64,000 nt of DNA. Source: Pseudeuparius sepicola. Its lineage: Eukaryota > Arthropoda > Insecta > Coleoptera > Anthribidae. Of the stretch, positions 54,465-64,000 are shown one piece after another. Position 1 is the stretch's first letter, and each line of letters opens with the position of its first letter. The position numbers and the translations under genes are program-made. Where the stretch lies: contig OY987300.1 in the NCBI GenBank assembly GCA_963920635.1, positions 79,585,899 to 79,649,898 on the forward strand, in the 5' to 3' direction. The notes beneath the pieces were generated by a model. That model saw nothing but the letters and a program-made list of their open reading frames with translations. It did not search any database and was not told the origin of the DNA.

Positions 54465-56015
54465 CGTTTGTTGTTAATCGGTGATGGTGGTTTTCACTGG
54501 GGTTTTGCAGGTTATTGGTGAGCAGTTCGGTCGGCTTGAGCTGCGGTAATATGCCAGTGGTCCATTGGCCCGATCTGGCAAGACAGGAAATCTGAAATTC
54601 TACATTCGTTATAAAAAGTTGCACAAATGGTACAAATAACTTTTTGATTTTCTCATTAAGTGCGTTTACCGTTTACCTCAGAAAAATAAAAAAAAAACAT
54701 ATAGAAATGGCTTGCATAAGTTTTGAAGAAAGAAATAAGAAATATCCAAAATATTTATATTTACACAACTGTAAACACAAAACATTGGCGTGCCAAAACT
54801 TGAAATTTATTGAAAATAAATTATTGCTGTTTTATACTGTCTGCTCATCACAACAATAACCAATACGATAACTTCATTATTCATGTCTCAGATAACGGTA
54901 TGCCAGCTAGGAGAACGAAAATTAAACTCTTCTGCGCGTCTACGTCACTTCGACAAAAGCGGGGCCAACTTATAAAAAATAGTCCTGAAATTACTTTCAT
55001 CCTCAGACTAATGAATAAAGAGGACACCGCATTATAGCGTCTTTATACAGATGTAAACAGTAAGCTGAACCTGCTCACTTTAAGAAAGAGATAAATGTAT
55101 TTACAAATACTACTATGGAACGAAATATTATCTTTTTTCACTTTAGAGGAAAGACACTTGCACTTTATGCACCTTTTTACCATTTTTTAATATTTTAAAC
55201 TTGGAACCGCACGAAAAACTCGATTTCAGCGTTTGTTTTCTGGTAAAACTAAGCAAATAAGTACCGAAGCACAAACCAAAACAAAATGGAAAACAAACAA
55301 TTTGAGCAAGCGCTAACTTTGGTCCCTGTCAAACTGCCGCAACGTTGCCGATTAGTGCGAAAAGTAATGGGTGTTCTCTACTATAACCATTTTGTCAATA
55401 ATAAAACACCTACATAATCTTTCTTGAACACGAAAAGGTTGTTTTACTTACTTTACTGTTCCGCCTGAATTTTATAAGTGGGTTCAATTTTACGTTCAAT
55501 GCATCTACTAAAGAAATTGCCGGTTTTATTTATGATATTCCTAGTTATTGTTACTCTTAAATGTGACAACATGTTTGGGGTAGGTCAGTAAGACCAATAT
55601 TTGTAAACATGGGGATAGTAATAAACAACTATGCCTGTCAACAATTCATTTAAATTCGTAAAAAAATAAAAGTAAGCCATGATTTTGTCGAATAAGCGTC
55701 ACCGTTGACGTCACAGCACCTGCGCGCGGACATACCGTTTTCTGTGTTTTCTGTGTATCGTGGTCTTTCCGTAGTGTAGTACAAGAGAGTAGTGGAGCAC
55801 AAACATCAAAATGCTTCACGTTTACCAAAATAAACAAACATTTCCGTCCGATTCAAAACAGTTTGCATTAGCGTGACTCGAGACTACTTTCTTCTTCAGG
55901 AAGATTCAACGCCTTTAACCATTTTTGTTTTAAATTTGCATCTCGAGGAAAAATGAAAAGTAGCCTATATTTTCTGTGGAACTATCTAATAAAATAACAT
56001 CGAGTAAAAGAATAG
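54465..56015. other. intergenic, no recognisable gene
   Basis: AT-rich sequence with short unsupported frames. A TGACGTCA octamer is at 55707-55714 in a short GC-richer stretch (CGTTGACGTCACAGCACCTG). Confidence 0.4.
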
Positions 56016-56016
56016 T

Positions 56017-56148
56017 TATTTATGTACCAAGGCACTGAAGTTCAACTTTTTATGACTCATGTGGAGTTTAGTTGCTGAGGCCTCTGGCCGAGGCAAATAA
56101 ACCACATGAGTCATAAAAAGAACTTCAGTGCCGAGGTACATATTATAT
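56017..56148. repeat. hairpin MITE, related copy at 46335-46425
   Basis: TATGTACCAAGGCACTGAAG..TTTTTATGACTCATGTGG is followed by its inverse CCACATGAGTCATAAAAA..CTTCAGTGCCGAGGTACATA around a loop with GGCCTCTGGCCGAGGC. The same left arm and loop (GAGGCCTCTGGCTGAGGCAA) occur at 46335-46425 in the Harbinger element, without the right arm. Confidence 0.75.
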
Positions 56149-56706
56149 TTTTTTTGAAATCGGAAAAAAAATGTTTTATTAGGAAAGAAAATAATAATAA
56201 GGGATCACCCGTCCACGAACCGACTACGCGCGGCGTTGCTTGACTTTACCGATCGCTTTACCTAGGACAAGTATAATGACATACGGCACCTTCGAACAGA
56301 AAAACCAAACTGCTGCTTCTTGTGCAGCCTACACAAGAAATCTATTGATATTCAAATTTACTAAAATATGTAGACTGAAGGATTGCGCTTCTATAGGAAA
56401 CAATTTCGCAACGTGTACGAAAAGTTAAATGGGCCTTTATCGGCCGGTTTTGAATATTTGGTCACTTTTGACGGGCGATTTCTCCGCGTCTGACGTTTGA
56501 TGTTTACATCTCGCCAAGGCCTACTTATTGAAAAAAATCGTACAATAATGGGCTACATTATTGTACGATTTCTGTGCTTTTAATGACGATTTTGGGACAT
56601 TTTAATGCCGATTTCAAGAAAAATATATTTTTCTTAGTCAGAATAATTTTATAAAAACGGGCGAAATTTAGATACCTACTTATGTACTTTATTTTGATCA
56701 TGGTTA

Positions 56707-57117
56707 TACAGGGTGTTCGAAAAATAGACGGAGATATTTTAGAGGGTGATTCCTTGTTAAGAAATATGAAAAAAGTTTCTATAAAAACAACAAATATTAA
56801 AGTTACAAAAAAGGCAGTAGCGTACATTTTTTTCCAATAATATTCGCTAAGGTGCCCCCCGGGACGCCACTGGACTTAATAATTTTAATCTACATATTCG
56901 GGCTAAATTAGCCTCTTAATACAACAAATAACATTGCCAAACTTCAACAGAATCGATATTTTTTAAGATATTAATATATTTTTTAAATTTAACATCCTGT
57001 ATCTTGAAAACTCTGCATTTCCGGACCCCGGATCCATATTTATAGAAACTTTTTTTCATATTTTTTAACAAGGAATCACCCTCTAAAATATCTCCGTCTA
57101 TTTTTCGAACACCCTTT
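56707..57117. mobile_element. TACAGGGTGTTCG fold-back MITE
   Basis: TACAGGGTGTTCGAAAAATA and TAGACGGAGATATTTTAGAG, GGGTGATTCCTTGTTAA are matched in inverse at 57030-57112 (CTCTAAAATATCTCCGTCTA). The right tip has decayed (ACCCTTTGA). Non-coding. Confidence 0.75.
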
Positions 57118-57858
57118 GAATGGATGATGAGAGGCAAAAGTATTCATTCTACGCTCGTGTGTACAACGCTTTCACAATATTTACCTATGATAGTTTATGT
57201 CCTGAGGAATATCCCGTTGGCCACATACCACACACTTTCTGCGCCCCATTATACACTAAATTAGTCACTAATTTCCTAAATACTAATAAACAGTATATTA
57301 ATTAAAAAAACACTTCAAAATACGAAAAATACCGATGTAAACAATCAGATGAAAGACTGACGCGCTGGGCGAATAGAAAACAAATGAATTGCAGGGCTAG
57401 AACGGCGGCGTTGCCAAGTTGGTCGTTTTGAGGTACCTGTTGACGATTTTGTTAAAGTGATAATTATCTACAGCGCCGTTTAGTTTTAGTTTAAAATTGT
57501 CACATACAAGGAACTAATAGCTACATTTGTTAATTTATATCTTTGGGAGGTGTTTCTTTATTTAATCCCATTATTAAACCTTTCTATTTTGTAAATGAAT
57601 TTCTCTTGGGGCAGCTTTATTGTTTTCCATAAACATGTAAGTATGTAAGTATTTGTTAACCTTATTTTAACTAGCATCAGTATTGTTTGCATACGTTAGC
57701 AATCAAAAATTCTGCAGGACCAAAACATTCATAGTGGAAGCCATTTCTATGTTTTTTTTTTATTTTTCTGAGGATTTTCTAACAGAAACTAATCTAACGG
57801 GGCATATATCTATATTTTATTAGAAATAAATAATACAATTGAATTAACAATGCCATTT
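57118..57858. other. intergenic, no recognisable gene
   Basis: A 61-codon frame at 57120-57305 has no known motif. Otherwise AT-rich sequence, including the 3' flank of gene C. Confidence 0.4.
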
Positions 57859-58170
57859 TTATCTAAAATAGTTTCGTCCAAACAGTTGACCTGCGAACTG
57901 TTCTACCACAAGAAAGGCTACATATCCCAAAATAATCACGTTGGCCACGAGTCTGTAATTGCTAACCAAAAAATCGAAAGGCATCAGCTGCACCGACTTG
58001 CCAGCTATCATGTCTGTATCTATCGTGGTTGCTTTGTCAACTTGATTGTGGTGGAATCGCACTTTTTGTGGCCGTTGCCCCTTATTCTTGAGGTGCAGCT
58101 TCTCCCTACCTTTGTTCTCTTTTCCCATCATGATTTTGTGTTCTGTTTGGTCGATCTGGGATTTCGGCAT
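57859..58170 (-). CDS. H15-B-related small protein with hydrophobic C-terminus (gene C)
   Basis: Single-exon frame of 103 codons from ATG (MPKSQIDQTEHK). Residues ~22-60 (GREKLHL.NKGQRPQKVRFHH, then KA, and later AGKSVQ) align with H15-B exon 1 (AEKTRRRKGHRQHKVRFHH, KA, RKSAQ). Base-level similarity goes on upstream of both starts (GTCAAAATC.CCGTGA.GCC). After that the protein differs: NYRLVANVIILGYVAFLVVEQF is a likely membrane span, where H15-B has the amphipathic helix 1. No counterparts of exons 2 and 3 were found. H15-B has AAG where C uses its first ATG; the next ATGs of C (MMGKEN) match the H15-B start. A recent hAT insertion lies 94 bases upstream of the start. It may be a truncated, re-purposed or dying paralogue. 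Confidence 0.5.
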   Translation of the reverse strand: MPKSQIDQTEHKIMMGKENKGREKLHLKNKGQRPQKVRFHHNQVDKATTIDTDMIAGKSVQLMPFDFLVSNYRLVANVIILGYVAFLVVEQFAGQLFGRNYFR

Positions 58171-58225
58171 CACGGCGATTTTGACTTTTTGACAGAAAAT
58201 AAGCAAGGAGCGTCAGGAGCAGGAG

Positions 58226-58264
58226 CCTACTGTGAGAAGGATGTTTACAAAAGGGTCACCTACT
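58226..58264. repeat. 38-bp direct repeat flanking hAT-B copy 4
   Basis: CTACTGTGAGAAGGATGTTT with ACAAAAGGGTCACCT and one changed base then CT, present here and again at 59170-59207 on the other side of the element. Confidence 0.9.
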
Positions 58265-59169
58265 CACAGGCGTAGCCAAGGGGGGGATTTCGGGGGTTCA
58301 AACCCCCCCCCCCCGAAATAAGCAAAATATTACCTAATATTATACCGAAAAAATACGAGGAGTTAAGAGTTAAATTATTATTACGTTTGAATATATTATG
58401 TAGTAATAGTAGCGCCTAGCGCCATCTTTCGACGAGAGGCAGACGCAGTTGCAGCCGAACTATTTTGTATTGTAGGGACACTTTGCGTTGGCGTTGTTGT
58501 TATTCGATGACCTTGTTAAGGATAGATACGTGAATCATTATTACTGTCGAAAAATGTAGGGGAAAAAAGGAAGGGTGATAAACCTAAAGGTATGGACTAC
58601 TGGAAAAAGTGGTGTAGTCAAGGTCAAGGGGTTTCTAATAAAGAAACAAATTTGGATTTAGCTATCAAAGCTTCAGCTACCTTGCATGCTGATAAGAAGA
58701 CTGCCTACCCCGAAATCTAGTTTGGAATGCCTAGATATGTGCGATAAAAACCTTTATCCTAATATTTACACATTACTACAAATCTTGGCTACCATTCCTG
58801 TATCCACTGCTACCCCAGAAAGGTCTTTCTCGAGCCTAAGGAGACTGAAAAACTATTTAGGAAACACTACAAGTGAAAACAGACTTAATGGTTAATGAAC
58901 ATTCACTATGGAACAGAAATTCATGTAGATGAAGTAGTGGATATATTTAAAAGAAAAAGCAGAAGATTTCTTCTTTAATGGTTTTAGATTTAGCGCAGAG
59001 GAACGAAATTAATTTATCCATTTCATTTAAAGTTAAGAACTTTATAAATATGTCGTAGTTTTTCGGATGAATATATAGATATTAAATTTCATGTAAGTAT
59101 ATTTTTGTTGTTTTATTTACTTCTCAAACTAACCCCCCCCCCCAAAACTAAATCCTGGCTACGCCCGTT
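58265..59169 (+). mobile_element. hAT element B, copy 4, with atypical flanks
   Basis: The termini are CACAGGCGTAGCCA and, at the right, TGGCTACGCCCGT, each one base off the consensus. Most of the leader with the TATA box is deleted. The transposase fragment has a stop after AAAATG and an 11-base deletion (GGTTAATGAAC). There is no 8-bp target duplication. Instead a 38-bp direct repeat flanks the element. Confidence 0.88.
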
Positions 59170-59207
59170 CTACTGTGAGAAGGATGTTTACAAAAGGGTC
59201 ACCTGCT

Positions 59208-59859
59208 ACTTGGTCGAGAATTTGAGTAACTCAAGGCCAAGGCTTTAACCATAGTACCAACTAGGGTTGGAGGAACCCTAGTTCCAACGAAACTCGAATA
59301 GTAGGTAACTCAAGTTTTAATGCCAATAGGTATAACTAAATACAAAAACCCTAATGTAAAAATCATGAGGTAACAACAATTTATCGAAATAAATGGATGA
59401 TCAGTAGAAAATAAATATATTTTGCTTGCGTCCCACGTTTTTCAAATCTTTTTGTTGTTTTTATATTATTTTATATTTTTTAGTACTTTTTAAAAACGAG
59501 GTATATTAAAAAAAATATTTAAATTTTATTATTACCTAACTTTATTTGTTATTTCATAAAAGAATATTTTTATTTCCTTTAAATGTCAATTCCCTTTAAA
59601 TAGTAATTGCCATAAAAACTTGTTAAAAATCGACAAAAAGAATGACCATTATTTATCCAATCCAGTAGGTAAGGCGTCGGTTGAGACCGCCCCCTCCATT
59701 TTCCTTTTAGACCCCGCCCCCTTCCTCTCCACGGACCACTTTTAGGCCAGAATTTATTATATCCTGGTTACTTTATCAAAGTAGGTACCTAGTTAAAGCG
59801 AAACTAACCACCAAAAACCTTTCGTAAACCTTTTAATAATAAAAAATACCTTTACAAAA
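59208..59859. other. intergenic, no recognisable gene
   Basis: It contains the far upstream side of gene C and the 3' flank of DYNC2I1. A small hairpin AACTAGGGTT/AACCCTAGTT-like pair lies near 59262-59285. ATTAAA on the minus strand at ~59832-59837 may be the DYNC2I1 polyadenylation signal. Confidence 0.4.
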
Positions 59860-62800
59860 CTACAAACGATTAACATAATCAAAGAATGTGTCCACTTGAC
59901 TTCTATAAAATTTTCGCGACTGTTGTCCGTGCTCAGAATTCAGTAGATGCAGGAAAATATTTCCAGATTCAGTGCCAACAATCTAAAAAAAACACGCAAA
60001 TTGCATTATTTGCACCTGCGTAGAAAATATTATTTTTTATACCATATACGAATTTTGCTTTACATCGTCCACTTCAAACGGAGACAGCTTCATACATGTT
60101 ATACTTTCGGAAAAAGGCACTGAATAAATTGGAAAAATATCGCTCTCCTCTAGATTCCAAATGTTTATTGTATTCGTAGAATCTTTACTATACAAAATGA
60201 AAGGCCTATTTCTAGACCACTGAAGAACATTTACAGGACTGTTGTCCTTTCCTTCTTTATTTGACAGAATCATTAATGGCTTTTCAACTGATTTCGAGTA
60301 CAAATTTATGTCTCCATTTACGTGGCCACAAAAGAAATAGTTCGGCGAAAATGGGCAAATTTCTAGGCACGTTGTCTCACAATGCAGTTCTAAAAATATA
60401 GATCGTTTATTGTCAGGGGTAATATAACAAGTGGTGTGCCTATTATCGATAATACCTTTCGTTAATTTTACGAATTATAATCCCAAAGCTGAAAATACTT
60501 TCTTAGCATTGGGATTATAATGAGTGATAAATTAAGGAAAGGTATTATCCTTGTTTATGGAATTCCTAGTTAGTCAATGTGTGACAGAATCATAAGGATA
60601 CAAGAGCAATACTGGATACAAGCAACAGATGGCGCTAAAAATTAAAGTGGCCCAGCCACTGCCTACTAATTTTCTTCTATTAAAAACCTACCAAAAAATA
60701 GCTGGATAACTTTATTTTTGAAAAAAACTCTCCCCAGCATCTACTGAATTCCTGTCATGTTCTTATGTCAGTGTCAGACATTGGCCAACTAGGGTATCCA
60801 TAAACAAGGGTATTATCTATTATTAGGCATACCATGAGTTGTATTTAAAAAGAGAATTTAACAACTGCAAATAGTTAGTTTGACAGCTGCTGACATTTAG
60901 ATTAAACTTTCGGTTCTGAATATGTTATTGATTTAGCGTAAGTAGGACGTAACTAAGAGAGTAGGGTTTCAGTGATTATTTCCCTCATACTGCTTGCATC
61001 CAATAAGGTAGCTCCTTCCATAAAAATCCAACCAATGATATGCCTCTGCTAGCGATAATTTCCACTAGTGCAATTACCGGTAATTGCACTTGTGCAAATT
61101 ACCACTTCGTTGCTTAGCAACCGCGAATCTGTTGTACACAAACACGTACCTACTTCTTAAAGTTTGTGTGTTTCACACTGTTCTAAATTATGCAGCTTAT
61201 AAGTTATGTTGCGGTATTATTAAGCATTATATCAATGAATTTATATAACTTTTACATTGCTAAATTTTTGTTATTTAGACCTCCGCCTCCGTTTAAATTT
61301 ATGACACATTCAGAAAATAAACCAACGCCGTCAGGGTGTAGGTATAATCGCATTTGCCTTGGATACCCAAGCGTCATGTTTGTTTACTCGAACGCTACAG
61401 TTGAAGCTGTCAATAAACTCGTTCAAAATGAGTCGTTTTGGAAATGTAAACATAGAAAAAATCAATACAAAAATTATTAAATCGTATTCGTGAAATAATC
61501 TCGACAAATACCACTCGTGCCGGAAATTTTTCTAGATAATTTTATTCTCAAGCCCTATTTTGCCCATTAGCAAAACCACTCGTACAAATTGGGCTTTTAT
61601 TTTCAGAGATAAATTTTTTTTATCAGAAAATAAAAGCCCAGTTTATACTCGTGATCTTTCTAGGCAAAATAGCGCTTTCGAAAAAATTATCGATAAAATT
61701 TCCGGCACTAGTGATATTACATACGAAAATGCCACTAGTGGTATTATCGCTGAAATCATCACCTGATTGGTTAATATTTCAAAAATCATATCATTTCATT
61801 GGTTCATATTGGCAGGCGTTTTTTTATATACAAATTATATACAATAATATTCGTACCTGGTTTATATTTCTTCAGACTACTCTTATCACCAAGAAGATAA
61901 TACAAAACGAATCCATAATTTGTTGCTATGTAAACAAAACTTCCATTTACATTGTTTAAAATTAAATCGGTGCATTGAAGATCTGGCAAATCTGAGAAGT
62001 TTGCTTGCAACGAAATTTTAGAGTTTTGGACCAACAAAATGCCATCTATCTGTGTTAGAGTTTTCATATACAGTGTCCATAAGATTATCTCGCCTTCCTC
62101 ACTTAAGGAACATATCTAAAGAATAATTTTGTGTCGGTATTTTAACTTCAAGTTTTAGCTACTTACCGAAATATTGCTTCTATCCATTTGAAGTTGTCCA
62201 AAATTATCTTGACTCTCATCTAAATAACATTCTATTGACACAACTTTAGATGTGTGTCCTTCACTGAACTTTGTAGTAATACATGGAGACATATTTGATA
62301 TGTTATAATTTGATGTATTTTCAACTATGTTCCAAATACAAATTGTTCTAAAAAACATAAATTCAATACTTTTTCATGAGTAGTTTTTTTATTTTACCCA
62401 TTGTTCTGTCCTCCCAAAACAATTGAAGTTACATCCACACAAAAACAACAGCTGGACACCTCACCGTAGGAAATAAATTGGGTTTGTGGTTCTTCTAAAT
62501 TACCAATGTCCCACAAGCAAATTACACTTTTCCAAACATTTTCATAATCAATATCTATTCTTGTGTGTACCGTCAAAATTTTGTTCTTGTTTTTACTGCA
62601 AATCGACACATAACTTACAACGCATTCACTCAAATTTTTTCCTGTTGTATTAAAGGTAAGATATCCGTCACTAAAAGGAATCTCTCTTCTGTTTTTGTTG
62701 ATGTTTTGCACATTTTCTATTGTGTCTTCTGCTAAAATGTTTAGGATCAAGTCTGCTGTTGTTGACAGGAACTTGCTCAAGTGATTTTCGTTAAAAGTGT

Positions 62801-64000
62801 CTTGTTTGGTGTTTGAAAAATTATCACTGCCCACTCCTAAGTAATTTGTTTTGTATATTTCCCAAAAATGATCGTCATTTTCGTCTATTTTTGAAAAGGT
62901 TGTAGGAAATTGCGTCCATTTATTGAAATGCTCTATATCATCTGTTTGAGTTTCTTCACAAATATCATCTCCAGTTTGTACAGATGTTTGCACTGTATTA
63001 TTGCTCCCATATATTTTTATATAAACATCATAAGGCACTGAGGGTAAGTCATATATGGTATAGTAGACAGAATCTAATCGTATCATGCTTAAAATTTCTT
63101 GACCCCTCTTCATTTTCATGGCAGAGCTTTTTCTACGTTCGCACTTCTTTTTGGCATCCAAAAAATTTATAAACTGCAGGGACTTCTGCTCTTCAAAACC
63201 TTCATCGCTCAAAGATGCCGGGTTTATCCTTATTTCCAAATTAGCGTTTTCTTTTTCAATTATCTCTTGAATATTTCCCAAACTTTGTTTATGCTTGCAG
63301 TCTGGCAGCTCATAATTTCCGGAATCGAGCTTTTTCTCGTCCTCTGAGTCCGCTATCGATACCGGGGCTTTCAAGAATGTTTCTGGTGGATTTTCATTGC
63401 TGCTATCGTCAGTGCTTGTTTCTTCACCGCTAATATTGTCTTCAGAAGACCTGCTAGAAGAATACGCTTCGAAGTCAGACTCGTATGATTCAAAATCGTC
63501 TTCATAATTGACTTCAGGTGATTGTGGTGGGGATGGTGATTTTGGTTTAACTGGTTTGGTGATAATTTTTTTTGGTGCATCAGGTCCAACGATGTTTGCG
63601 TTTACTATACTACCTGAAACATTACAAATATGTATAGAAGAAAACTATTTATTTGATTTTTGTTCACCTTTTCGAAGAGTCGCTGTTCTAGGTCTCTCCG
63701 ACATTGAACTAGTATCTGGTGAAGCATCTCCGAATCTGTCTTCTTTTTTCTTTTTTGCGACATTCTCTTGCCTCATTTTTTTCTTAATTTCAGCAAGAGT
63801 CAATGCTTTAGGCTTCTCAGATCGCCCGTCTTTTACTTTTACGTCGACACTTTTCTTTAATTTCGCTTTTTCTTGGGGTTTATTCTTTCTATCTTTAACG
63901 GTTTCTTTTTCCCGCGTAAACCTAGAAGAGCGATTACTCGAATCATCTAATTTAAGTGCGTTTGCGTACAAGTTTTTGCTTGGAAAATACTGAGTTTTCA
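59860..64000 (-). CDS. DYNC2I1: cytoplasmic dynein 2 intermediate chain 1 (WDR60), C-terminal part
   Basis: Partial: the N-terminus lies beyond 64000. Exons on the minus strand: 64000-63668, 63613-62398, 62347-62167, 62115-61857, 60389-60043 and 59982-59860, all GT-AG with matching phases, 819 codons visible. The first exon is Lys/Glu-rich low complexity. NYEDDFESYESDFEAYSSS, then RRKSSAMKMKRGQEILSMIR with LDSVYYTIYDLPSVPYDVYI, then WD40-type segments (VICLWDIGN, GTICIWNI, EGEIILWTL, NTINIWNLEE) are in WDR60 order. The family is part of the dynein-2 motor for retrograde intraflagellar transport; in insects ciliated cells are mainly sensory neurons and sperm. The 1.47-kb intron 60390-61856 holds transposons; the others are 50-60 bases. 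Confidence 0.9.
60414..60880. mobile_element. GGTAATATAAC-family MITE, interrupted by a second MITE
   Basis: CAGGGGTAATATAACAAGTG through AATAATACCTTTCGTTAA, then GGGATTATAATGAGTGATAA and AGGCATACCATGAGTTGTAT match 28895-29100. It is interrupted at AAGGTATTATC by the element at 60550-60808. It lies in a DYNC2I1 intron. Confidence 0.7.
60550..60808. mobile_element. 259-bp MITE with 9-bp target duplication
   Basis: The ends are CTTGTTTATGGAATTCCTAG and, inverted, CTTGTTTATGGATACCCTAG. Flanks GGTATTATC at 60541-60549 and 60809-60817 are identical. The uninterrupted relative at 29036-29060 has a single GGTATTATC there, which proves the insertion. Non-coding; 9-bp duplications are typical of Mutator-like elements. 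Confidence 0.9.
61040..61719. mobile_element. ~0.7-kb element carrying a 96-codon frame (copy 2)
   Basis: Inverse copy of 29294-30002, flanked by parts of the same composite family (ATCACCTGATTGGTTAATAT and TTCATATTGGCAGGCG at 61756-61818). The TCCCGAGAG hairpin present in copy 1 is replaced by a short AT stretch. Confidence 0.65.
61190..61480 (+). CDS. 96-residue putative membrane-anchored protein of a mobile element (copy 2)
   Basis: Same frame as 29555-29845 with three amino-acid changes. It lies in antisense orientation inside a DYNC2I1 intron. Function unknown; see copy 1. Confidence 0.35.
   Translation: MQLISYVAVLLSIISMNLYNFYIAKFLLFRPPPPFKFMTHSENKPTPSGCRYNRICLGYPSVMFVYSNATVEAVNKLVQNESFWKCKHRKNQYKNY

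Noticed and set aside
54154..54624. GC-rich minus-strand frames over H15-B exon 3
   Set aside because: Absence of stops is explained by high GC; no motif and no splice context.
63371..63589. His/Lys-rich 72-codon frame
   Set aside because: Frame-shifted shadow of the DYNC2I1 acidic region (YEDDFESYESDFE).

Overview
This is a eukaryotic nuclear window from an insect. Every recognisable host gene is split by GT-AG introns, the background is AT-rich, and the spaces and introns are packed with DNA transposons and fold-back MITEs of kinds common in insects. The order is not decided by the sequence; a beetle-like, repeat-rich genome is my guess. All calls were made by eye from the sequence; no alignment or search was run.

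Host genes from left to right: PRPF4 (+, 5641-12896, U4/U6 snRNP WD40 protein); COG7 (-, 12954-20523, Golgi tethering subunit), tail to tail with PRPF4; FBXW4-like F-box/WD40 gene (+, 21144-24614), head to head with COG7; pantothenate kinase (-, 26171-37688, seven coding exons); a small winged-helix/H15-like basic protein here called H15-A (+, 40501-41359, three exons, SR/Cys-rich tail); its paralogue H15-B (+, 45595-54416, three exons over 8.8 kb); a third partial relative, gene C (-, 57859-58170), with a hydrophobic C-terminus; and the C-terminal part of DYNC2I1/WDR60 (-, 59860 to beyond the right edge). PRPF4, COG7, FBXW4, PANK and DYNC2I1 are unrelated housekeeping or ciliary genes. The H15 group is a local family of fast-changing basic proteins that resemble sperm chromatin proteins.

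Mobile DNA: 1-3.2 kb holds nested fold-back elements. PRPF4 intron 2 holds a 1.5-kb palindromic element and a 3.05-kb P-like element (8-bp target duplication, THAP remnants). COG7 introns hold a second 1.5-kb palindromic element, a partial P-like copy and an 823-bp element inside a splice donor region. The last FBXW4 intron holds a hAT inside a hAT, each with an 8-bp target duplication. PANK introns hold a hairpin-unit tandem array, fold-backs with TACAGGGTG ends, a TTAA-flanked MITE, a tRNA-Pro-derived cassette and a dead Tc1 element interrupted by a fold-back. H15-B introns hold a Harbinger element with a THAP domain, an inverted pair of repeats carrying hammerhead-ribozyme-like folds, a 155-bp arm inverted repeat without a mismatch that I could see, and a triple 122-bp repeat with CRE octamers.

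The points I would look at first are the H15-A/H15-B/C family with the very long hairpin overlapping an H15-B exon (a candidate hairpin-RNA locus beside a protamine-like gene), and the two hammerhead-like motifs in Penelope-type terminal repeats.
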